Counted from the first letter of the stretch, positions 26,952 to 36,126 are shown. The stretch is 64,000 nucleotides of DNA from UBA1858 sp965227695 (GCA_965227695.1 OZ245760.1:682001-746000); one strand, 5' to 3'. Program-made: numbers and translations. The notes: generated from the sequence alone by a model not told the origin.

Positions 26952-27842
26952 TTACACTCTTTTTTTGCCGGGCTTGAGCCATTTGTATATATTCAAGCCA
27001 CCTTTCATCCAAAAGACCAGTAAAAGTTTTTCATAGGCTTTGGGTTCCCTGCCCAGGTAATATGCCAGGCACTGGTCACTATTAATATTGGGCACGTGAA
27101 ATCTTCGGATGCATTTGATGTTGAAAATTTTTTTTCGTAACGGATTTTCGCGATGGGAAAAATGCACCTTGTCGAGATCTATGAGAGCAAACTTCATGTT
27201 ATCAACCTGATCAGGTGATATCTCGGCAGGCTTCGACGCATGAGAGGTAAGCAGAAAGTTCCCTGCGTGCGGGTCACCGTGGCGAATATTGTTGGCATGC
27301 AATGCGCGAATAGTGTGTGCCAGTGATTTGGCAATGCATCTGGTGACTTCGCCGGCACGCGGGTTTTTTTCGCTGATAGCCTGGCACAGATCGAATACCG
27401 ACATGCTTGCATTCACTTTTTCATACAGAAGATAAGATTTGCTGCATTGCTCTGGACCTCTGTAAGTCCAGTGAGCCACGACGTTCAGGCTATCGATGCC
27501 AATCCGTTGTAAAGCAATACTTCCATAGTATGCGTTCAGGCTATAATTTTTAAACAGTTCAACCAGTCTGAGATTTAATTTACGATACCAGCGGTAATCG
27601 TCGGATATTTGTGAAACCTTCAAAACAACATCTTTATTTAACAGTCCAAGATGAAAAGAATACAGATTATTTCTTTTTCGGCTATGTAATTGCATTCGTT
27701 CATTATCAGTCTCATGATGTGTAAACTGTGCAGTGGTTATCCATTGTTCCAATAATGTGTTCTTTTCATGTGCAGGATGAATAACATATTCGCCGAATTT
27801 GTACTTTCTGGCCGGTTGGCGAATAGCAATGGGAATAAACAC
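26952..27842 (-). CDS. LPS kinase-fold protein (InaA/WaaP-like)
   Basis: About 296 residues from a GTG at 27842. The open frame extends further, but that part is antisense to waaF and has no family similarity. A FGEYVIHPAH opening, the catalytic loop HGDPHAGNFL (a HxDxxxxN loop) and the metal-binding ALIDLDK are those of the WaaP/InaA/KdkA kinases, which phosphorylate inner-core heptose or Kdo. It diverges from waaF, with only about 25 bases between proposed starts, so one promoter must lie inside the other gene. The exact target sugar cannot be read from the sequence. Confidence 0.75.
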   Translation of the reverse strand: MFIPIAIRQPARKYKFGEYVIHPAHEKNTLLEQWITTAQFTHHETDNERMQLHSRKRNNLYSFHLGLLNKDVVLKVSQISDDYRWYRKLNLRLVELFKNYSLNAYYGSIALQRIGIDSLNVVAHWTYRGPEQCSKSYLLYEKVNASMSVFDLCQAISEKNPRAGEVTRCIAKSLAHTIRALHANNIRHGDPHAGNFLLTSHASKPAEISPDQVDNMKFALIDLDKVHFSHRENPLRKKIFNIKCIRRFHVPNINSDQCLAYYLGREPKAYEKLLLVFWMKGGLNIYKWLKPGKKRV

Positions 27843-27867
27843 AGTAGATATTATTTCGGAGTGAGTT

Positions 27868-28881
27868 ATTAATAAAAAAATATTGGTTGTTGGCCCAGCC
27901 TGGGTGGGCGATATGGTGATGGCGCAATCATTGTACAAGGCGCTCGTGCTGCATTCTAACCCAGTCGAAATCCATGTGGTAGCACCACTATGGTCACGTG
28001 ATCTACTACTGCGAATGCCCGAAATCACAAGGATACACGGACTTGATGTTGCACACGGAGAAGCCGGGTTAAAAAAACGTTATTTGATGGGTAAATATAT
28101 GCGCAAAGAACGATATTCAAAAGCATTGGTTTTACCGCGTTCATTTAAATCGGCTCTGATTCCGTATTTTGCCAAAATACCGATCCGTGTTGGTGAGCTG
28201 GGTGAATCCAGATACGGTTTGATTAATCATGTGCTGATTTCTAATAAGGACAAGCATTTGCCCACTTCCTGTAATTATCTTAGATTTGCGGATGTCAATG
28301 CAGACATCACGCAAGTGAAAAAAAATTACGCGCCGAAATTAACAGTTAACCAGCAAAACCAGCAAATCTTGCTTAAGCGTTATCAGTTTACACGCACCAG
28401 GCCATTGATTGCCTGCATGGTCGGAGCAGAATATGGTCCGTCAAAGCAATGGCCTGCTGATCATTTTGCGCGTTTAATTAACATGCTGACTGATCAGGGA
28501 CTTGATGTGTGCATTTTCGGCTCCGGCAAAGATGTCGTAATTGCAGAAAAAATACAGCGATTATGTCGTCACCCTGTATACAATCTTTGCGGTAAAACCA
28601 GCTTGCTCGATGCGGTAGATCTGCTCGCAGTTTGTGATGTTGCAGTCACTAACGATTCTGGTCTGATGCATATAGCGGCAGCGGTTGATTTGCCTGTTGT
28701 CGCCATGTATGGCGCAACCTCGCCAAGCTATACACCGCCATTACATCCGCGGGCCAGAATTTTCCATATGAAGCTTGCGTGTAGCCCATGCTGGCAACGA
28801 AGTTGCCAATATCATCATTATCGATGTCTGACCGATATTTTGCCCGGGGACGTATTTGACGCGGTGATCGACAGGCTCTAG
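27868..28881 (+). CDS. waaF: ADP-heptose:LPS heptosyltransferase II
   Basis: About 337 residues, GT9 family. KKILVVGPAWVGDMVM opens the N-terminal Rossmann domain, and VTNDSGLMHIAAA (about 261-273) carries the donor-site motif. It adds the second heptose to the LPS inner core. An in-frame TGA lies at 27862-27864, no ATG, GTG or CTG lies between it and the conserved first strand, and GGAG at 27858-27861 is six bases before an ATT, which is therefore the proposed start. The first standard start codon, TTG at 27883, would remove the first beta strand and has no ribosome binding site. Confidence 0.88.
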   Translation: MNKKILVVGPAWVGDMVMAQSLYKALVLHSNPVEIHVVAPLWSRDLLLRMPEITRIHGLDVAHGEAGLKKRYLMGKYMRKERYSKALVLPRSFKSALIPYFAKIPIRVGELGESRYGLINHVLISNKDKHLPTSCNYLRFADVNADITQVKKNYAPKLTVNQQNQQILLKRYQFTRTRPLIACMVGAEYGPSKQWPADHFARLINMLTDQGLDVCIFGSGKDVVIAEKIQRLCRHPVYNLCGKTSLLDAVDLLAVCDVAVTNDSGLMHIAAAVDLPVVAMYGATSPSYTPPLHPRARIFHMKLACSPCWQRSCQYHHYRCLTDILPGDVFDAVIDRL

Positions 28882-28917
28882 CGACTGTTCATTTTTATAA
28901 GCCAAATTCAGGCCGGG

Positions 28918-30312
28918 CTATAAAAAATAGTCATGGCGCTCTTCTGATGGAGTCAGCTGATCGAGTTTTTCCGGATTCAGGATTAGGTCTTCAATCAGCC
29001 AGTTGGCATGATTATACAGGCATGTAACATTGCGACATTCATGGTTAGCATCAAATGCCTCGATGAGTCGCAAGGTGTTTTTTTGTGTTTCCTGGAAAGC
29101 GGTCTCGTCGTGATATTCATGTTTCCCTCCCAGTAGCGCCTGGGGTACGTGACGATAAACCGGGCAATTGAAAACTCCTAACGGGCTGAGGACCTGGCGG
29201 AAGTATTGCATATGGCATGTACTCGGCTGATCAATAAAGTCTTTATAGCTACCATTCTCAAGCACTCTTAGGTTGGTGCTTTCGATGACAGAGAATTGAT
29301 TGGTTTCCAGAGCCTTGGTTGCGTTAATGGCACTACGAATTTTCTTTAGCACAACGTCAATAGAGTTTTCCTGCTGGGTTAAATTGACCACTTCCGCATT
29401 ATTCTCTTCTGCACGCGTAAGAAATGGCTTATAGGATATGTAATCAAACTGATAATGTTTGGCGCGTTCGGCGGCGGTAATTATTTCATCTGTGTTATCA
29501 ATGATTTCCGTATCGTTTGCTTCACAATCATCCCACACAACAATGAAACTGTAACCGATCTGAAAATCCGGGTTAATTTTCTTGATGTCGGGAATGTGGG
29601 AGCATATCCAGTCCAGCGTGACTTTTTTGCTGACGGGTTTATGCATGGCACGGAATGTCTCATTGTCACCCGAGTCAAGTGATAACCTCACCCAATCTCC
29701 TTTTGTCAATACCTCGGCAACTTCTGCAATTCGGTCCATACGACTGCCATTGGTGACCACACCTATTTGTATATCGCGAGCTTTAAGGTGTTTAACAATA
29801 TCTGCGAATCCCGGATACACCGTAGGTTCACCGCCACCAATAATAATCACTGAGCGCAGGCCCCGGTCAATCAGGGTGGTGAGTGAATTTTTCAGTTGCT
29901 CGTGGTCATATCGTATGCCTGTGTTTAATATGTCCATATCAACACAGTGATCACAGCGATAATTACAGGCAGTTGTTACGTCCAGATTGATCGATATGGG
30001 TGCATGATTTGGCGCCCGTTGTAGAATTTCATCAATAGATTGCCCTTTAGCATGGGCATCCCGCCATTCGATTTGCCAATTGACATAGTCCCTGAGCATT
30101 TTAATCACCGAGGGCTGGCGCAATTTGGCCGAAAAATCATGAATCGGTGAAAGTTCAACTTGTTTTTCCCTTTGGGATTCCTGTTTGTTGTTGGCATGTA
30201 AAGGGGAATCCACAAGCGACAGAGAGGAGCGATAACGATTTTTTTTCCGAAAATCAATCAAGGGAGAGACTTCCATTAATACTTCGCCGTCCGGGGAGTG
30301 TATTTTTTCCAT
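28918..30312 (-). CDS. Radical SAM protein in LPS-core cluster
   Basis: 464 residues. The cluster motif is CNYRCDHC (CxxxCxxC, about 116-123), followed by a IIGGGEPTVYP segment and SLDSG. Further cysteines near the C-terminus (STCHMQY, FNCPVYR, HECRNVTCLYNH) could bind an auxiliary iron-sulfur cluster, as in SPASM-type enzymes. The first 65 residues precede the fold and hold two similar short motifs, EVSPLIDF and ELSPIHDF. It begins 2 bases after the Gfo/Idh gene, so the two probably act on one substrate. Function unknown; a sugar or lipid modification is a reasonable guess from the neighbours. Confidence 0.8.
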   Translation of the reverse strand: MEKIHSPDGEVLMEVSPLIDFRKKNRYRSSLSLVDSPLHANNKQESQREKQVELSPIHDFSAKLRQPSVIKMLRDYVNWQIEWRDAHAKGQSIDEILQRAPNHAPISINLDVTTACNYRCDHCVDMDILNTGIRYDHEQLKNSLTTLIDRGLRSVIIIGGGEPTVYPGFADIVKHLKARDIQIGVVTNGSRMDRIAEVAEVLTKGDWVRLSLDSGDNETFRAMHKPVSKKVTLDWICSHIPDIKKINPDFQIGYSFIVVWDDCEANDTEIIDNTDEIITAAERAKHYQFDYISYKPFLTRAEENNAEVVNLTQQENSIDVVLKKIRSAINATKALETNQFSVIESTNLRVLENGSYKDFIDQPSTCHMQYFRQVLSPLGVFNCPVYRHVPQALLGGKHEYHDETAFQETQKNTLRLIEAFDANHECRNVTCLYNHANWLIEDLILNPEKLDQLTPSEERHDYFL

Positions 30313-30314
30313 AA

Positions 30315-31265
30315 TTAACTCTTATAAAATTTTTCTATTAGTTGGTATAAGTGAGAGGCACCTTGTTTTAGTGCTAATTCATCTGTTTTAAGCTCAGCAT
30401 CGACTCCGGCCAGAAAGTCGTCAATTGATAGACCAAGTGGGTCCTGTATAGCGATGGTTTGTTGGTCAGATTGTAACTTAATTTGATATCCGGGTAACGT
30501 TATGAGTCGTTTGACGAGGCAGCCATTGATTTGATAGCTGGCAGCCTTGGGAGTTTCATTCGACCGGGTAAAGCCCAACGAGGTTCTGGTCGTGCCATAT
30601 GTGTGGTGAAAATCAAACTGAACAAGCAGCCTGCCTGTCTCTTTTGTCATTCTGACGGAATCAATGTCGCCTTTACCCGCTAGCTGATAAAGCATGCTCA
30701 ATCCGTGTGAAGCGCCATCAATCAGCATATTGACGCCATCGCTTTGCGGGCTCAGATGCATCGCCAGCGATTGCAGTGGCTGGTTAACCATGGCATTCGG
30801 GTAAAGACGGTTAAAGTCCTTTAATGTATAAGGCCATTGAGTATTTAAATGCAGCAGCCGCTGATTATCTTGCGCCAGTTCGATAACCTGGTCTATCTGA
30901 CCAAGGTATTCCTTCCGGTTAACTGGTTTTGCTTTGACTTCGGGCCACCACAGAGGCTTTTCACAAAATACATGACATCCTGCGCTTAGTGCTTTAATCA
31001 GATAGGAAAGGTGCGTATCCGCAGGGGAAGAAATAACCACGATATCAGGGTTGTGGTCAGCGCATAAGGATTCAAAGCTGGTATAAGCTTGGGTGTTGAT
31101 GTCATAAGTGTTTAACAGCGACAGTTGAGCCTCTCTTGCGCTGGTCTCGCTGGTCCCTACAATGCCAGTGATGGGATGGCCAAGGTGCGCGAAATATCGC
31201 GCAATAAACGGACCTGTACCCTGAACTCGCCTGGCTGCCCCGATGATGCAGATGTTGTAAGCCAT
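30315..31265 (-). CDS. Gfo/Idh/MocA family oxidoreductase
   Basis: About 316 residues from ATG at 31265, where the Rossmann strand YNICIIGAARRVQGTGPF starts. The CEKPLWWP segment near residue 100 contains the family EKP motif. These enzymes oxidise or reduce sugars and sugar nucleotides with NAD(P). An earlier ATG at 31316 would add 17 residues with LSPIHD, resembling a motif in the radical SAM neighbour. It is divergent from the kinase-fold gene at 31341 and directly upstream of the radical SAM gene. Confidence 0.8.
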   Translation of the reverse strand: MAYNICIIGAARRVQGTGPFIARYFAHLGHPITGIVGTSETSAREAQLSLLNTYDINTQAYTSFESLCADHNPDIVVISSPADTHLSYLIKALSAGCHVFCEKPLWWPEVKAKPVNRKEYLGQIDQVIELAQDNQRLLHLNTQWPYTLKDFNRLYPNAMVNQPLQSLAMHLSPQSDGVNMLIDGASHGLSMLYQLAGKGDIDSVRMTKETGRLLVQFDFHHTYGTTRTSLGFTRSNETPKAASYQINGCLVKRLITLPGYQIKLQSDQQTIAIQDPLGLSIDDFLAGVDAELKTDELALKQGASHLYQLIEKFYKS

Positions 31266-31340
31266 TAAGGAATAAGTATCGTGAATGGGCGATAATTGTA
31301 TATACTTTGTCGCCATTTTGAGAGTTGTGGTTATTTTAAC

Positions 31341-31961
31341 ATGTTCGATATTTCGCTGCCGGCAGAGATCGCATTAATCAGGCCGCTGGGTTCAGGCCGT
31401 CGGTCACGTGTATATCTGGCAGACTATGCTCAAGAACGTGTCGTCGTAAAAGTATATAAACAGGAATATATTGATAAATATCAGTATCAATATGGGGTTA
31501 ATATTGGTGAATTTGAATATTCACGTAACTGTAGTGCCTATCAGCTCGATAGTCTGAGAAAATATATTGCCAGGCCACACTGCCTGCTGACCACGAAACA
31601 GGGCTATAATCTGGCCTTTGTGCAGGAATATATCGAGGGGATATGTCTGGAACAATTAATGACGGAGTATCGTGGTCTGCCGGAAGAAGTGTTGCAGGCG
31701 GGGCATTATATCGTTGAAAAAGCGGCGGAAATAGGTTTGCATGATCTGGATATTCCGCCTGGCAACATTCGGCTGGTCCAGGACGGGGATGGCTTATGGC
31801 TCCCTAAACTGTATGACTTTAATTTAATGCCGCAGCATATATGTCCACCCAATCCGTTGATGGCTCTCGGGTTTAAACTGGGATTGAGAAATAAAAATCA
31901 TCGTGATTTGCGAAGTCTCAAACACTGGGTATTCCTGGGTAAACAAGCGAGTAAACAATAA
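31341..31961 (+). CDS. Small protein kinase-fold protein (YrbL/LPS-kinase-like)
   Basis: About 206 residues from ATG 31341; an upstream TTG-type extension is unlikely. Kinase-like elements are a glycine-rich loop LGSGRRSRVYLAD (15-27), VVVKVY with the ATP lysine, the catalytic loop GLHDLDIPPGNI (about 139-150) and LYDFNLM as the DFG counterpart. The layout resembles YrbL and small LPS kinases. It is followed 2 bases later by a membrane protein, suggesting an operon. The substrate is unknown; inner-core sugar is likely from the neighbours. Confidence 0.65.
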   Translation: MFDISLPAEIALIRPLGSGRRSRVYLADYAQERVVVKVYKQEYIDKYQYQYGVNIGEFEYSRNCSAYQLDSLRKYIARPHCLLTTKQGYNLAFVQEYIEGICLEQLMTEYRGLPEEVLQAGHYIVEKAAEIGLHDLDIPPGNIRLVQDGDGLWLPKLYDFNLMPQHICPPNPLMALGFKLGLRNKNHRDLRSLKHWVFLGKQASKQ

Positions 31962-31963
31962 CT

Positions 31964-32665
31964 ATGCACAACAAATATCCTGCAGACCTTCCGAAATGGC
32001 TCTGGTTATGGCTGCCGATACTGGTGGCGCTATTTCCCTATGTCATGCGTATAATCAACACGCAGTCCGATCAATACGTATATGGCGAGCTCGGTATTAT
32101 CGAGAACTTTACTTTCGTTGTACTGGTGGCGGCAATCGTTTTGGGCATTAAATCGATCACGAGGATGCAAGCATTTGAGTTCCCCGTGTTAAAGATCTGG
32201 CTTACTCTGCTGGTTTTGGGGTGTGTTTATTATGCCGGAGAGGAAATTAGCTGGGGACAGCACTGGTTTGGCTGGGGGACGCCAGAGGCCTGGATGAGCG
32301 TCAATGACCAGGGTGAAACCAACCTGCATAATACCAGCGCATTGTTAGATCAGGTGCCTCGTATGCTGTTGACTATCGCTGCAGTCGTAGGAGGGATACT
32401 GGTGCCGGGATATTTTTATTTTTCCGGTAAACAGCTTTCACCAAATGAATTTATTGCGTGGTTGTGGCCTACATACATCAATATCCCTGCGTGTGTGCTT
32501 GCACTCATGGTAAGCCTGCATGAAAAAGCATATGGGCTGTTTGATACTACGGTTCCCTATTTGCTGGATATCCGCGCGGGAGAAACTAAAGAGTGTCTGT
32601 TAGCGATGTTTTTATTCCTGTATTTAGCCTCATTTTATAAGCGTTTGAGCCAGGTTAGCGGCTAA
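31964..32665 (+). CDS. Hypothetical integral membrane protein
   Basis: 233 residues with about six hydrophobic segments (for example WLWLWLPILVALFPYVM, FVVLVAAIVLGI, LLTIAAVVGGILVPGYFYF and a C-terminal LLAMFLFLYLASFY). A conserved-looking acidic loop, GEEISWGQHWFGWGTPE (about 87-103), lies between the third and fourth segments and could be an active or binding site. I do not recognise the family. It is 2 bases after the kinase-fold gene and overlaps the DUF6165 gene by 4 bases, end to end. Confidence 0.75.
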   Translation: MHNKYPADLPKWLWLWLPILVALFPYVMRIINTQSDQYVYGELGIIENFTFVVLVAAIVLGIKSITRMQAFEFPVLKIWLTLLVLGCVYYAGEEISWGQHWFGWGTPEAWMSVNDQGETNLHNTSALLDQVPRMLLTIAAVVGGILVPGYFYFSGKQLSPNEFIAWLWPTYINIPACVLALMVSLHEKAYGLFDTTVPYLLDIRAGETKECLLAMFLFLYLASFYKRLSQVSG

Positions 32666-33045
32666 TAACTCTGGTAAAGCTTTTCCTCTATCAGTGTTGA
32701 TCCGGACCGTAAATTTATTTGCCTTTTTATATCAGCACGTAAATCATTTTGTTTGTATACAGACCGCGCCAGTTGCGTAAATTCATCATCAAAACTGTGA
32801 GCAGCTTCCTTGGCGCGTATTTGGTCTTCAATATCCCATAATTGCTCATTGACCTGGGTCAGGCGGATGAACAGGTCGTCGATGTCGATGCTGGCAGAGT
32901 GAGAGTGCCATACATGTTCAAGCTCATCCAGTTCACGCTGAATATTTTCAAGTTTGCCAGGTTGTTTTGTTTTACTTTGTTTAATTTTAAGAATGGTGAT
33001 TTTGTCTATGAGTTCACCAACAGAAACGGGAGCGAGTATTTGCAA
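32662..33045 (-). CDS. DUF6165 family protein
   Basis: 127 residues, mostly helical and charged. The opening PVSVGELIDKITILKIK is the family hallmark. The members I know of are found with LPS glycosyltransferases and have no assigned function. It lies 12 bases downstream of the GT9 gene, so it is probably co-transcribed with it. Confidence 0.75.
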   Translation of the reverse strand: MQILAPVSVGELIDKITILKIKQSKTKQPGKLENIQRELDELEHVWHSHSASIDIDDLFIRLTQVNEQLWDIEDQIRAKEAAHSFDDEFTQLARSVYKQNDLRADIKRQINLRSGSTLIEEKLYQSY

Positions 33046-33057
33046 AATAGATCCTTG

Positions 33058-34104
33058 TTATTTGAGTAAATTATCAAGTTTGAGTATCACGTCTTCTGGC
33101 TGAATCAGATCCATTACACCAGGTCTCTCAATTTTTGTACCCCAGGGGACTTGATCAGAAGCTTTGTTGAGATATTTTATAGCAGCCTCGTTGTATTTAT
33201 CCACGCAATTTGGACGACTAAGGTAGGGTCCGCTTCTGAGACTATTGCTCGCGGCATGCAGCGCAATCACCGGTGTGTTGACGCATGTAGCCATGTGGGC
33301 GGGTCCTGAGTCCGGGGTGATTAACACACTGCAACGCTGTAGTACGGCAAGCAGTTTTTTTAAAGTGTCTTTGCCAACCAGATTAATGGCGGGCGCTTGT
33401 AATAAATCTGCGATCTGTTTGCTGATTTTTTTTTCAAGATCACTATATCCTCCAAGGATTACAATCCTGGCCTGATGTTTTGATATTGCATGATTTGCGA
33501 CGCTTGCATATCCATCAACATGCCAGTTTCGAAGGGTATGGCTGGAGCATGGACTGATAGCAACGACGGGTTTATCCCTGGGAATGTGGTCCTGTGCAAA
33601 CTGAATCGCTTCTGTCGGTATCGGTATTGACCAGTCCAGGCTTTTATTCGCAGTACCAATATGTTCGATAAACTGGAAAAACGAGTCAAGCACATGGACG
33701 CTGGCAGGTGGGATATGCTCGTGTACGACAAGGCTATGGAGGTCTTTTGAGCGTGCTCTGTCGTAACCAACCTTTCTGTTGGCAGGTATCAGTGCTGTGA
33801 TTATGTTTGCTCTCAATGAAACCTGGCACGCAAGCAGGATATCAAATTTACGCCCTTTTATTTTATTCAGAATATTGCGATAGGCGCGTAAACCAAGCTT
33901 TTTATCAAACAGAATAAATTCTATATCGGGCAAGTCACCAACCAGCTTATGCTCGATTTTACCGATCACCCATGTGATTTTTGCATGCGGACGAAATTTC
34001 TGAAGGCTATGTATAACAGGCAGCATATGTGTCACATCGCCTATAGCTGACAGGCGAATAATGCAGATGCTTTCTTTAATAGTTCTGGAATTGTATAGTT
34101 CCAT
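33058..34104 (-). CDS. GT9 heptosyltransferase (heptosyltransferase I-like)
   Basis: About 348 residues from ATG 34104; a TTG nine codons upstream is in frame but less likely. ESICIIRLSAIGDVTHMLPV (cut here) is the WaaC/WaaQ-type start and VLITPDSGPAHMATCVNTPV-type residues (about 270) carry the GT9 donor motif. It would add a heptose to the inner core, complementing WaaF. WaaC, WaaQ and other GT9 enzymes cannot be separated from sequence by eye, so no symbol is given. Confidence 0.82.
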   Translation of the reverse strand: MELYNSRTIKESICIIRLSAIGDVTHMLPVIHSLQKFRPHAKITWVIGKIEHKLVGDLPDIEFILFDKKLGLRAYRNILNKIKGRKFDILLACQVSLRANIITALIPANRKVGYDRARSKDLHSLVVHEHIPPASVHVLDSFFQFIEHIGTANKSLDWSIPIPTEAIQFAQDHIPRDKPVVAISPCSSHTLRNWHVDGYASVANHAISKHQARIVILGGYSDLEKKISKQIADLLQAPAINLVGKDTLKKLLAVLQRCSVLITPDSGPAHMATCVNTPVIALHAASNSLRSGPYLSRPNCVDKYNEAAIKYLNKASDQVPWGTKIERPGVMDLIQPEDVILKLDNLLK

Positions 34105-34160
34105 GAATTTTAGGTGCTGGCTGAAGGTCAATAATTGAAGTCGTCCTGCAAACTATCATT

Positions 34161-34865
34161 ATGCGAATAAAACAGATAAGTCAACATAATACAAAATTCT
34201 GGATCGCAGATGATGTTTCTGCGGATTTTTCTGTGGAGTGGTTTAATTCGACTGATGCTTGTAACCATGGGAGTGATGATCGTCTTGAAAGTGGAAGGCA
34301 AGGGGTTTTGCATCTGACGAGAATGGGTGTACCCATGATCATGCGGCATTACTATCGAGGTGGAGTGCCAGCGCTATTTTCAAAAGATCTTTTTTTATTT
34401 CATGGTTTTGATAAAAGTCGTGCGTATCGGGAGCTGAGTCTTCTTGAAAACATGTGGGAGGCGGGATTACCAGTTCCAAAACCAGTGGCGGCGAGGTGTC
34501 AACGTACGGGCTTGCTTTATCGGGCAGATATCATTATGAATGAGATTTTAAATTCAAAGACGCTGGTAGAAGTCCTTATCAGTGATGAACCTGGCGAAGC
34601 CATGTGGAAGAATATAGGGCGTACGATTCGTCGTTTTCATGAACATGGTGTGCGCCATGTGGACCTGAATGCAAATAATATACTGATAGACAGTGATAAT
34701 AATGTATACCTGATAGACTTTGACCGTTGTTACAGAAAATCAGTTCCAAAACTCGGCTCACTACAGCGGTTGCGAAGGTCTCTGAATAAGGAAAAAGTTA
34801 AATATCCTGAAATGCACTTTTGTGTTCAGAGATTTGAGATACTGCAACAAGGCTATGATTTGTGA
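34161..34865 (+). CDS. kdkA: 3-deoxy-D-manno-octulosonic acid kinase
   Basis: 234 residues. The IMRHYYRGGVPALFSKD segment (about 59-75), RAYRELSLLENM, PVPKPVAARC, the catalytic loop HVDLNANNIL and metal-binding LIDFDRCYR match KdkA, which phosphorylates Kdo on lipid A precursors. Presence of Kdo kinase usually goes with an inner core bearing a single Kdo, as in Haemophilus. The 3' end overlaps waaA by 13 bases, tail to tail; that same pairing of Kdo kinase and Kdo transferase is functionally sensible. Confidence 0.88.
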   Translation: MRIKQISQHNTKFWIADDVSADFSVEWFNSTDACNHGSDDRLESGRQGVLHLTRMGVPMIMRHYYRGGVPALFSKDLFLFHGFDKSRAYRELSLLENMWEAGLPVPKPVAARCQRTGLLYRADIIMNEILNSKTLVEVLISDEPGEAMWKNIGRTIRRFHEHGVRHVDLNANNILIDSDNNVYLIDFDRCYRKSVPKLGSLQRLRRSLNKEKVKYPEMHFCVQRFEILQQGYDL

Positions 34866-36115
34866 ACATTCACCAGATTGTTGATCACTTGCTGGTATTG
34901 CATGAGCACATTTTTTTTTGACTCGATGTAATCATAAGCGCGATATCCCATCGCAGTACGCTCTGCGTCATTGGAGACAAGACTAAGTGAGCGAATTATT
35001 AGCTGTTCTGCATTTTGTACGATGTCAATTGCCCGGCAAGCAATTAAATCGTTGACTATTTCCCTGAAATGTTCATGGTGTGGGCCTGTCAGCAGGCAAC
35101 GTTGAAATTGTGCTGGCTCAATCAGGTTATGTCCGCCGACAGGCACCAGAGATCCACCCATGAATACAACTTCTGCGTGCTTAAAAAAAGCCGCCAGCTC
35201 GCCAATTGTGTCTATAAGATGAACTTTTTGCACGGAAGGCGTACAGTTTTTATCAGAATGTAAACTGTAGTCACAGTTGAGATGATCCAAAAGCCGGGTA
35301 ATTTTTGTAACTCTTTGTGGGTGGCGCATCGCGATTACCAGGCCGAGCTGCTTTTGTGGGTGATTGAGCCATGACCTGATTATGCTGTCTTCTTCGCCTT
35401 CATGTGTTGATGCGCAAAGCAGGTAGCGGTGCCTGAGAGGTCTTGGATGTGTGATGTTGTTGTCAGCATTGATGCTGGCAAATTTTAAATTGTCTGCTGT
35501 GACAACAGTTGAAGGATCTGCGCCAAGTGAGATGAAGCGATTTTTATTGTCGATACTACTAGCTATGATGCTGCAGCTGTTGGAAAGTATCCTGTTATAA
35601 TTTTTCAGTAAAAAAGCGGGTGCGTTAAGAGTTTTGTCGCTAATACGTCCATTTAAAATGGCGACCCTGATATTATTATTCAATGCTGTAAGAAAAATGT
35701 TGGGCCATAACTCTGTCTCAAATATGAGGCATAATTTGGGTCTGAATTTTTTTATAAAGTGCTGTGCCAGGGAGACATAGTCAAGTGGCAGGAATACCTG
35801 ATGGATATTTTTAAGCTGAGCGCTTGATATTGTCTCATAACCGGTCACCGTATTGGTGGAGACGATAACTGATTCACCCTGCTTTACAAGCAGGTCAAGA
35901 ACAGGCATGGCGGTTTTTATTTCCCCAACGGATGCGCAATGACACCAGATTGGCGGCTCAACTTTATTATTGCGTCGATAGTTGGCCAGTCTCTGGTAAA
36001 AATAGGCGGGTTTTTTGAACCGGATTGCCGTAAATAATGTATATGACAGGGCGGCCGGAAGCAGTGCCCAGGTAATAAAGCGATAACTCAGTGTCGGAGA
36101 TTTTGGCTTGGCCAT
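34853..36115 (-). CDS. waaA: Kdo transferase
   Basis: About 420 residues from ATG 36115; the TTG three codons upstream is not needed. An N-terminal membrane anchor, PPIWCHCASVGEIKTAMPV (19 residues, about 57-75), the ETELWPNI motif near 110 and GGSLVPVGGHNLIEPA near 318 match WaaA (KdtA). It transfers Kdo from CMP-Kdo to lipid IVA at the inner membrane. It is 11 bases upstream of tolC on the same strand. Confidence 0.94.
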   Translation of the reverse strand: MAKPKSPTLSYRFITWALLPAALSYTLFTAIRFKKPAYFYQRLANYRRNNKVEPPIWCHCASVGEIKTAMPVLDLLVKQGESVIVSTNTVTGYETISSAQLKNIHQVFLPLDYVSLAQHFIKKFRPKLCLIFETELWPNIFLTALNNNIRVAILNGRISDKTLNAPAFLLKNYNRILSNSCSIIASSIDNKNRFISLGADPSTVVTADNLKFASINADNNITHPRPLRHRYLLCASTHEGEEDSIIRSWLNHPQKQLGLVIAMRHPQRVTKITRLLDHLNCDYSLHSDKNCTPSVQKVHLIDTIGELAAFFKHAEVVFMGGSLVPVGGHNLIEPAQFQRCLLTGPHHEHFREIVNDLIACRAIDIVQNAEQLIIRSLSLVSNDAERTAMGYRAYDYIESKKNVLMQYQQVINNLVNVHKS

Positions 36116-36126
36116 CAGGCACAAGA

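Noticed and set aside
27843..28028. Upstream extension of the InaA-like kinase gene on the minus strand
   Set aside because: The extra 62 codons are antisense to waaF and have no kinase similarity; a GTG at 27842 gives a family-like start.
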